Assembly (NCBI GenBank): GCA_050288425.1
Contig: JBNKDU010000147.1
Coordinates: 1-64,000 of the forward strand
Reading direction: 5' to 3'
Source: JARRKU01 sp050288425
Lineage (GTDB): Bacteria; Desulfobacterota; Desulfobacteria; Desulfobacterales; Desulfosarcinaceae
Length of the DNA: 64,000 bases
The stretch's first letter is position 1. Each line of letters begins with the position of its first letter. Shown piece by piece: positions 54,535 to 60,794 of the stretch. The translations under genes were made by a program, and so were the position numbers. The notes under the pieces are model-generated. The model ran no database searches. It saw only the letters and a list, made by a program, of their open reading frames with translations, and was not told the DNA's origin.

Positions 54535-55896
54535 ATGCAGTTTGGCGAAAATAGGGTCCCATTGAAAGATCTCCGCTTCCATATCAACCTGTACATCATC
54601 ATTCCCCTGATTTTCGCCGGTTGTTCGACCTTATCCATTCTCGTTGCCTATCGGCTTACAAGATACTACCTGGACCGGAATCTGCCGCCGGAATGGCCCG
54701 TGGCTTTTTGGGGAATCATGATCGCCATCTTCACATTCGGCTGCGGCCTGTTCATGGTCAAATTTCTGATCGATCCGGTGCGCAAGTTTATCGATAAGAC
54801 CCAGACCATGGGCGTGCTGCGTGACATCGATCCACCGCCACCGCCACCGGTCAAAGGTGAAATGCAGAAATACTCGCGCGTCTTCGAACAGGTCTCCCAG
54901 ATTCTGAGCAAAGTAGAAGCCCGGGAACTGTTTCCTGAAATCGTCGGGCAGAGCGAGGCCATGCGCGGAATATTCAACCAGATCATGAAGGTAGCGCCCA
55001 CCAATTCCACCGTTCTGATCGTAGGCGAGACCGGAACGGGCAAAGAACTGGTAGCCAACAGCATCCACAAACACAGCCTCCGCCAGGGTGCACCCTTCGT
55101 GGCCATCAATTGCGCCGCCATTCCGGAAGGGCTGCTGGAGAGCGAGCTTTTCGGGCATGAAAAGGGGGCGTTCACCGGGGCCGACAGACGAAAGCCAGGG
55201 AAATTCGAATTGGCGCACAAGGGGACCCTTTTCCTTGACGAGATCGGCGAAATGCCCCTCGAAACCCAGGCCAAAGTACTCCGCGCCCTGGAAGAACGCA
55301 AAATCGAACGGGTCGGCGGAATCGATCCAGTGGACATCGACGTGCGCTTCATCGCCGCCACCAACAAGGAATTGCCGGACCTGGTGGGCTCCGGCCGGTT
55401 CCGCCAGGACCTTTTTTACCGTCTGCATGTGTTCGCCATCACCTTGCCGCCGTTGCGCCATCGACGCGAGGATATCCCGCTTTTGGCCGAACATTTTCTG
55501 CAAGGTGCCGACGAGCCCTGCCGGCTGTCGTCCGCGGCCATCCAGGCATTGATGGCCTATGACTGGCCGGGCAATGTGCGCGAACTCAAAAACGCCGTCA
55601 AATCGTCATCCCTGATGGCGGGGGATATCATAAAACCGGTCCACTTGCCGGCATTCTTGAGTCGCAATCCACAAGAACATCCGGCAGGGATGGAAATCAC
55701 CCCGAACGCGCGATTGCCTGAAAATAGTCTGGATCAACAATTGCGTGATCTTGAACGCAGAATGATCATTCAGGCACTCACCCAGACGAGCGGCATACAA
55801 AACCAGGCAGCCGGCTTGCTGGGGATCAAGGAACGTAGCCTCTGGCACAGATTGAAGAAGTATGAAATCGATGCCTCGGCTTTCAAAATAAAATAG
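54535..55896 (+). CDS. Membrane-anchored sigma-54-dependent activator
   Basis: 453 residues. Two transmembrane helices (about 16-42 and 53-75) and a HAMP-like, Pro-rich linker replace the usual receiver or PAS domain. The AAA+ core has Walker A GETGTGKE (Lys170), the sigma-54-contact loop GAFTGA (residues 211-216), Walker B GTLFLDEIGEMP and sensor II AYDWPGNVREL. A Fis-type helix-turn-helix ends the protein (IQALTQTSGIQNQAAGLLGI, then SLWHRLKKY). All catalytic features are intact. A membrane-tethered activator in a pilus operon is unusual and suggests that it senses something in the membrane, perhaps unassembled pilin or its own platform (inference). Confidence 0.88.
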   Translation: MQFGENRVPLKDLRFHINLYIIIPLIFAGCSTLSILVAYRLTRYYLDRNLPPEWPVAFWGIMIAIFTFGCGLFMVKFLIDPVRKFIDKTQTMGVLRDIDPPPPPPVKGEMQKYSRVFEQVSQILSKVEARELFPEIVGQSEAMRGIFNQIMKVAPTNSTVLIVGETGTGKELVANSIHKHSLRQGAPFVAINCAAIPEGLLESELFGHEKGAFTGADRRKPGKFELAHKGTLFLDEIGEMPLETQAKVLRALEERKIERVGGIDPVDIDVRFIAATNKELPDLVGSGRFRQDLFYRLHVFAITLPPLRHRREDIPLLAEHFLQGADEPCRLSSAAIQALMAYDWPGNVRELKNAVKSSSLMAGDIIKPVHLPAFLSRNPQEHPAGMEITPNARLPENSLDQQLRDLERRMIIQALTQTSGIQNQAAGLLGIKERSLWHRLKKYEIDASAFKIK

Positions 55897-55924
55897 CAAG
55901 GGGTGAAATCCTGGGCAAGATCAC

Positions 55925-56071
55925 CTACAATTTTTGTTGAAAATATCTATTTCTTGTAGAATATTTGAATTAGTGAAGTTCTTATGGATATCATCGATTT
56001 TGAAGTGACGTTGTAATATGATGAAATCAAACAATTATTATTACAAATTGTTCACTTGCCGCCATCTACAA
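55925..56071 (+). repeat. TACAA hexamer cluster upstream of the pilin gene, candidate enhancer sites
   Basis: Five copies of YTACAA lie between the sigma-54 activator gene and the pilin promoter: CTACAA (55925-55930), TTGTAG (55954-55959), TTGTAA (56011-56016), TTACAA (56041-56046) and CTACAA (56066-56071). The second and third are inverted. They form two inverted pairs with 23- and 24-base gaps and end 5-6 bases before the -24 box, as expected of upstream activator sites, though AT-rich DNA makes chance copies possible. Confidence 0.4.
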
Positions 56072-56075
56072 ATTG

Positions 56076-56091
56076 TGGCATATTTTGTGCT
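56076..56091 (+). promoter_or_regulatory. Sigma-54 (-24/-12) promoter of the pilin gene
   Basis: TGGCATATTTTGTGCT has GG and GC exactly 10 bases apart and fits TGGCAC-N5-TTGCW at T, G, G, C, A, T, G, C and final T. Transcription would start near 56103, leaving a leader of about 48 bases before the pilin ATG at 56151. The sigma-54 activator is encoded directly upstream. Confidence 0.7.
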
Positions 56092-56150
56092 ATAGAATAA
56101 ACATATTAACATCGTCTGATTTGTCGCAAGAAACCTATTGGAGAAACACT

Positions 56151-56567
56151 ATGTGGATAAGAATCAAATCGTGTAACCAATACCATCAGGACGAGTCCGG
56201 TTTTACCCTGCTCGAGATCATTGCTGTGATCGTCATTCTCAGCATCATGGCGGTGGTGGCCGTACCCAAGTATTTCGATCTTCAGGAGCAGGCTCGTGAA
56301 AAAACATTGAAAACCGCCCTCGCCGAAGGCGTCGGCAGGATCAACGGATATTTCGCCCAGCAAATCCTATCCGGTGACAGTCCCTCGTCCATCGATTATA
56401 CAAATGCCACCTTGGGTACGGATTTAGGAGATTTCACACTTGATGTATCTGCAGGGGGTGCATCTGCTTCAGGCACCTCGGTCTTTACAATCACCGTACA
56501 GGGGAAGGCAAACACACCTCTGGAAGGATATTCGGATACGCGGACCGTATTCAAGCCGGGGTTATAG
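56151..56567 (+). CDS. mshA: Type IV major prepilin, MshA-like
   Basis: 138 residues. A 17-residue polar leader ends DESG before the prepilin peptidase site G|FTLLEIIAVIVILSIMAVV, with Glu5 present. The N-terminal helix continues into KYFDLQEQAREKTLKTALAE, much like MshA. The C-terminal domain is small (about 90 residues), acidic, Gly/Ser-rich and has no Cys pair. GGAG sits seven bases before the ATG. It has a dedicated sigma-54 promoter, which fits the high and regulated expression of a major pilin. Minor pilin status cannot be excluded. Confidence 0.82.
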   Translation: MWIRIKSCNQYHQDESGFTLLEIIAVIVILSIMAVVAVPKYFDLQEQAREKTLKTALAEGVGRINGYFAQQILSGDSPSSIDYTNATLGTDLGDFTLDVSAGGASASGTSVFTITVQGKANTPLEGYSDTRTVFKPGL

Positions 56568-56629
56568 CCACCACACGATATCGAATCGGGGTCATTTTGA
56601 GAAAACCATCCATACCTGCCGGTTCGATG

Positions 56630-56648
56630 GCTGCGTTATCATCGCAGC
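56630..56648. terminator. Weak hairpin between the pilin and the opposed TPR gene
   Basis: GCTGCG (56630-56635) and CGCAGC (56643-56648) form a six-bp stem with loop TTATCAT, followed by TTCCT on the plus strand. It sits 62 bases after the pilin stop and overlaps the 3' end of the leftward gene. It may end the pilin transcript, but the T-tract is poor. Confidence 0.3.
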
Positions 56649-58732
56649 TTCCTATTGACTCCAAGGCCGCGGCTTGTTGCTGCCATCAGTTTTTTCAACA
56701 AGTCCATGTCCGGCACATAGGGCATCATCTCCTGGTGCTTTCTTTCAATTTCGATACGCGCTATGATTTCAGATATCTTGGAATTTTTTAGTTTTTCGGA
56801 GACCGGTAGTTGTCCGATCAATCTTGCCGCCGATTCAAGCTGCTTCTGTTCCACATATATTTCCAGCAGGGCAAGTTTTGAAACAAGATTATCCGGATCG
56901 CTCCGAATCAGATTTTCCAGTATGTCCATGGCCGGCTCGATTCTATTTTGTTTTCGAAGACTTTGGGCGAGAACCATGCGTGACAATTTATCGTCGGCAT
57001 CCTCCTCCACGGCTTGCCTGGCATACGCTTCGGCCTGGGGATAATTGCCGCTCTTGAGATTCGCCAGACCAAGCATTCTGAACAACTCAGAATCCCGCCC
57101 CCATCGATTCAATGCATCTTGTAAATACTCCAAGGCGATTTCGTGTTCCCCTGCCTGCATCCAGGTTTTTGCGATTTTCTTCCAAATGGACGCATTCCTG
57201 TCTTCGGACTGGGCTCTTCGGAATTCCAGCTTCGCTCGGCCGTAGGCATGATTCTTTTCGAGTTGATAGAGACCAAGGTTATAGTGGGCCAACGCCTTTT
57301 GATGATGGTTGTTGAATCGATCGAATTGTAAAGCCCGCCGATTGCTGGCAGCGGCTTCATCATACAACCCATCCTCCCAATAGACTTTGCCAAGATTCAG
57401 ATGCCCGACGCTCGATCGCGGATACTTGACGACGACATCGGACCAGAGCGTCAATTCAGATTGGAAGACCCGGTTGTAGGACACGGTGGTATGAATTTGA
57501 GAGACGCACCAAAAGGCTGCCAGGCCGAAGATCATTGCCTGGAATCCATGCCTCCCCTTAAAAATGGATGCTCCCTCGACCGTCGCCACCGACAAAGCAA
57601 CAAACAGAAGCATGGACGGGATATAATTGCGATGTTCGTAAACCATCTCGAGGTTAAGAAAAGAGCTCTCGATGGCATGGTTGAGCAAAAAGAAGAGGCC
57701 GCAAAATGGCAGCAGCGGCCGCCTCCGCATTTGCAGCAACAAAAAAACCATCAAAAGCAGCAGCCCTGCAAGAGACGCCGCCGTCGTCCAGGGATCCCAC
57801 AAGGATCTCGACACCTCGATGTCGTGAACCAGGCTCATGCGGGAAGTCATCGGTACCGCCAGCAGGGATAAATAGAAAAACAGCACCCGAGGCTGGGAAA
57901 TCAGCCTTTCCAGCCAGGTAAAATTCCTGATCTCGAAGGACTGGAACAATTTGCGCGGGTCGGTATACAAAAATCCGATCACAACGATGCAAGCGGTCAG
58001 TCCCAATCCCCAGGCCAGGAGACGACCTCCCCGATCTTTTGTCGACTCCCGGACCAGCAACAGTGCCTCAAACAGCCCTATCGAATACACCACCAGGACC
58101 GTATTCTCCTTGGTCATCAAAGCGCACAGGATCGATATCGCCATTAGGGGTAAAAACAGGAGGCGCTGCCTGCCATTTCGGGCAGTGCGCAGCTTCAGAT
58201 AGAACCACATCGCCATGATATAGAACAGCCCCGCCATGGAGGCCATGCGTTGCACGATGTAGGTGACGGCTGTCACGTGAATGGGGTGGGTCACCCAAAG
58301 TGACGCGGCGATCCCGGCGATGATCGCGCCCTGCCTGCCGTAGCGGTTTTCGAATATGGGCAGGGACAGGGTGTCGCGAACGAACAAAAACAAAACCAGC
58401 CCCGCGACCCAATGGATCAACAGGTTGACGACATGAAAGCCAAGGACATGGGTCCCGCCAAACCGATAATTCAGCGCGAAACTGAAATATGCCAGGGGGC
58501 GACTGACTCTCTGGTGCGGCAGGCCGGCGGAAAAGATATCCTTGAACGAATCCCAGGACCAATTCGTGACATGGACTCTGGGATTTTCCACGATATTTGC
58601 AAAATCATCGTAGTGCCAGGAGCAGGTCAGGCTGTTGGCGTAACAGAACCCCACCAGCACCAACAGACAAACGGCGGCGACTAGAGTGCTGCGTCCTTGG
58701 TCCTGCCGGGTATCGGCTTCCATGTTCGGCAT
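56639..58732 (-). CDS. GT-C-type membrane glycosyltransferase with C-terminal TPR repeats (TMTC-like)
   Basis: About 697 residues. Nine or ten membrane helices fill residues 15-400, with the extracytoplasmic acidic site WHYDDFANIVENPRV near residue 40 and PLAYFSFALNYRFGG near 80, as in GT-C enzymes such as the DUF1736/TMTC group. Residues about 415-690 are a TPR array (VGHLNLGKVYWEDGLYDEA, AHYNLGLYQLEKNHAYGRA, MLGLANLKSGNYPQAEAY). Proteins of this kind mannosylate or otherwise glycosylate exported proteins. It lies on the opposite strand inside the pilus locus, so pilin or MSHA-adhesin glycosylation is the best guess. The start is uncertain: GTG 58744, ATG 58732 or ATG 58723. Confidence 0.78.
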   Translation of the reverse strand: MPNMEADTRQDQGRSTLVAAVCLLVLVGFCYANSLTCSWHYDDFANIVENPRVHVTNWSWDSFKDIFSAGLPHQRVSRPLAYFSFALNYRFGGTHVLGFHVVNLLIHWVAGLVLFLFVRDTLSLPIFENRYGRQGAIIAGIAASLWVTHPIHVTAVTYIVQRMASMAGLFYIMAMWFYLKLRTARNGRQRLLFLPLMAISILCALMTKENTVLVVYSIGLFEALLLVRESTKDRGGRLLAWGLGLTACIVVIGFLYTDPRKLFQSFEIRNFTWLERLISQPRVLFFYLSLLAVPMTSRMSLVHDIEVSRSLWDPWTTAASLAGLLLLMVFLLLQMRRRPLLPFCGLFFLLNHAIESSFLNLEMVYEHRNYIPSMLLFVALSVATVEGASIFKGRHGFQAMIFGLAAFWCVSQIHTTVSYNRVFQSELTLWSDVVVKYPRSSVGHLNLGKVYWEDGLYDEAAASNRRALQFDRFNNHHQKALAHYNLGLYQLEKNHAYGRAKLEFRRAQSEDRNASIWKKIAKTWMQAGEHEIALEYLQDALNRWGRDSELFRMLGLANLKSGNYPQAEAYARQAVEEDADDKLSRMVLAQSLRKQNRIEPAMDILENLIRSDPDNLVSKLALLEIYVEQKQLESAARLIGQLPVSEKLKNSKISEIIARIEIERKHQEMMPYVPDMDLLKKLMAATSRGLGVNRKLR

Positions 58733-58744
58733 CGGCTCCCACAC

Positions 58745-59063
58745 TCACCGGATGATCGATAGCTTATTACAATCATTAACAATATTGATCAATAGCAGTT
58801 CAATATCCTCATGACAAGCACAATGCCCGCGTTTGCCGGCCGGATATTAATCAAAAGGTTCTGTCCCGGGGCGATTCGCATTGCAAATCAGGTCGCACCC
58901 CCGCAAGGTCAGGATATTATATTCTGATTCCTGTTTTCATATAAGCACCCGTTTGGTATGGAGCAGTAAGAATGAATCCAAGAATGCCAACCGCGAGCCG
59001 GTAACATTGGGCAGACCAGTGCAAGGTTATCACGCCAGACACCATCAGGTATCCCCCGACGGG
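58745..59063. other. Divergent region, TPR glycosyltransferase / minor pilin operon
   Basis: About 320 bases between opposed starts. The left half is AT-rich with palindrome ATTGATCAAT near 58784-58793 and one TTACAA at 58767. The right half has no supported gene; a frame extending upstream of the next prepilin is of poor composition. The only promoter-like element is the -24/-12 match at 59008-59023. Confidence 0.4.
59008..59023 (+). promoter_or_regulatory. Possible sigma-54 promoter of the minor prepilin operon
   Basis: TGGGCAGACCAGTGCA keeps the invariant GG and GC with the 10-base spacing and ends TGCA, although the -24 box lacks CAC. It lies 41 bases before the prepilin ATG at 59064. 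Together with the stronger match at 56076, it would place major and minor pilins under the same activator. Confidence 0.35.
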
Positions 59064-59600
59064 ATGGAACGACTTGCCGGATCCATTTGGAAGCTCAGAT
59101 CAGACGGCGGCTTCACCATCATCGAAATCATCGTCGTTTTGGTATTGATCGGCATTTTTACGGCCGTGGCCGTTATCCAGCACGCCAACACCGACCCCAC
59201 GCTCCTCGCCCAATCCCAGGTGCTGGAATCCCATATTCGCTATATCCAGATGCGTTCCATGAACAGCGACACTTCATTGGGTTTGCACTTTGATCCCAAT
59301 GGCACCTATTATGAATTATACGCGGGCAATATCGCCGATGTCATTTCCATACCCGGTATCTCGGAAAAACGTCTCTCGTTGGGAGAGATGGGGATCACCG
59401 TCCAGTGGGCAATCGAAAAGGGTCCCGGACTATCGTCCACCGAGTTTCAACTGAGTTTCGACAGTTGGGGACGACCCTATTTAAATGACGTGCTCGCCGC
59501 CGGCGACATAACGATCCGTCTCACCCAGAACGGAGGAATCGCCCGGCAACTGCTGGTTCGAAAAAATACAGGGTTCGTTCAATCCATGCTGCCCGGCTAA
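59064..59600 (+). CDS. Type IV minor prepilin, GspH/MshC-like
   Basis: 178 residues. A 15-residue leader (MERLAGSIWKLRSDG) ends G|FTIIEIIVVLVLIGIFTAVA, a standard prepilin site with Glu5. The C-terminal domain is beta-rich (SHIRYIQMRSMNSDTSLGLHF, EFQLSFDSWGRPYL, ITIRLTQNGGIARQLLV), like the GspH fold, in which LTQ-G-like strands close the sheet. It is the first of four co-directional pilin-type genes and stands where mshC stands in Vibrio. The frame opens earlier, but the ATG at 59064 starts the leader. Confidence 0.8.
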   Translation: MERLAGSIWKLRSDGGFTIIEIIVVLVLIGIFTAVAVIQHANTDPTLLAQSQVLESHIRYIQMRSMNSDTSLGLHFDPNGTYYELYAGNIADVISIPGISEKRLSLGEMGITVQWAIEKGPGLSSTEFQLSFDSWGRPYLNDVLAAGDITIRLTQNGGIARQLLVRKNTGFVQSMLPG

Positions 59601-59604
59601 GTTT

Positions 59605-60075
59605 ATGAAAGAAGAAGATCTCGGCTGTACAGGCAATCGAATGATGCGAACAGCGATGGACCATGCCGGATTCACCCTTATCGAGGTGATCGTCACCATC
59701 ATCGTATCGTCCATCCTGGCGGTATTGCTGGCTCAGTTCATGAGCGGCCATATCACGCGGAGCTACTGGTCCTTGGAGAAATTGGACAGCGGGCTGGCCC
59801 TGCGGGAAGTCATGGAGACCGTCGACGCCAACTATCGCCGGTTGCTCACCGAGAATTCGTCACCCATTGTGGCCCTGCAGGCCGACGTGGATTCCGGCGT
59901 ATACTGGGCGGGCCAACCATATGGATCCGCCATTCGAGTGAAGGACAGCTACTGCTTCGAACTCGACCATAATGGCGAATCCAACCCGATCGACAATTGT
60001 CAGCCATCTGATACCTTGTATAAGGTTACGATTTCACTTGAGGAACACTCGCTGACCGCGCTGTTCAGCCGATGA
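59605..60075 (+). CDS. Type IV minor prepilin, MshD-like
   Basis: 156 residues from the ATG at 59605 (59641 is an alternative). The site is AG|FTLIEVIVTIIVSSILAVLLA with Glu5. After the helix come SYWSLEKLDSGLALREVMET and a small globular domain with two Cys (YCFELD and DNCQPS), possibly disulphide-bonded. It follows the previous gene by four bases and overlaps the next by four (ATGA), so it is in the same operon. Position and size match mshD. Confidence 0.78.
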   Translation: MKEEDLGCTGNRMMRTAMDHAGFTLIEVIVTIIVSSILAVLLAQFMSGHITRSYWSLEKLDSGLALREVMETVDANYRRLLTENSSPIVALQADVDSGVYWAGQPYGSAIRVKDSYCFELDHNGESNPIDNCQPSDTLYKVTISLEEHSLTALFSR

Positions 60076-60794
60076 GGAGGCCAGTGAACCCCATAATCCG
60101 GCAAAATCGAAGGTCAACCGGCGGCTGGCGACTGCTCCGCTCCCAGCGCGCATTTACCTTGTTCGAAATCATCGCCGCGTTGGTACTGCTATCACTATTG
60201 GCGGCCATCTTCGGAATGGGGCTGGTGGCCGCCATGCAGAGCCATGAGTTCAGCCGCGCCAACGTGAACCTGGTCCAGAAAGCCCAGCCGGCCATGGCCC
60301 GCATGGCCCGCGAACTAACCGAACTCATCGATATCGAGGCGGTTTCCACCACCGGCCAGGATCCCTTCATCCTCTATCGGCGCATGCCGGACGACGACAC
60401 CCTTGACGCACTCTCCTATGGCCTCCATTTCAACCCCGGCGACAAGACAATTCTGCTTTACACGGGATTCACCGGATCGCTTCCGCTGGGCCCCTCCACC
60501 GTCGACCAGGGGGATATCCTGGTGGACGGTGTCAGCAATCTGGCGTTTCACTTCTACGAGGGCGACGGCCCCTGGAGGGACAATTATTCCGACTTGCAAC
60601 TGCTCTCGGCCATCGAAATCGTTTTGGATCTGTACCGCCCCAAGGACCGCAATCACGTGAAGCAATTTCATACCGTGGTTCACTTGCGCAACACCAGCAA
60701 CTTCGGCGGCGCGGCCCCCACGAACCGGCCGGCGGCCGGCGATGTTTATGGTTGCTTTATCGGCATCCTGCGGCAGGGAGGTCCTACCCCATGA
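60072..60794 (+). CDS. Type IV minor prepilin, GspJ/MshO-like, with Ala at the cleavage position
   Basis: 240 residues. The leader RSTGGWRLLRSQRA ends at A|FTLFEIIAALVLLSLLAAI, so the residue before the cleavage site is Ala instead of the almost invariant Gly; Glu5 is kept. The large C-terminal domain contains MARELTELIDIEAVS, and LSAIEIVLDLYRP, as in GspJ-type pilins, and ends with an INTC-like VYGCFIG. Its start overlaps the preceding stop (ATGA) and its stop overlaps the next start (ATGA). Position corresponds to mshO. Confidence 0.78.
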   Translation: MRRPVNPIIRQNRRSTGGWRLLRSQRAFTLFEIIAALVLLSLLAAIFGMGLVAAMQSHEFSRANVNLVQKAQPAMARMARELTELIDIEAVSTTGQDPFILYRRMPDDDTLDALSYGLHFNPGDKTILLYTGFTGSLPLGPSTVDQGDILVDGVSNLAFHFYEGDGPWRDNYSDLQLLSAIEIVLDLYRPKDRNHVKQFHTVVHLRNTSNFGGAAPTNRPAAGDVYGCFIGILRQGGPTP

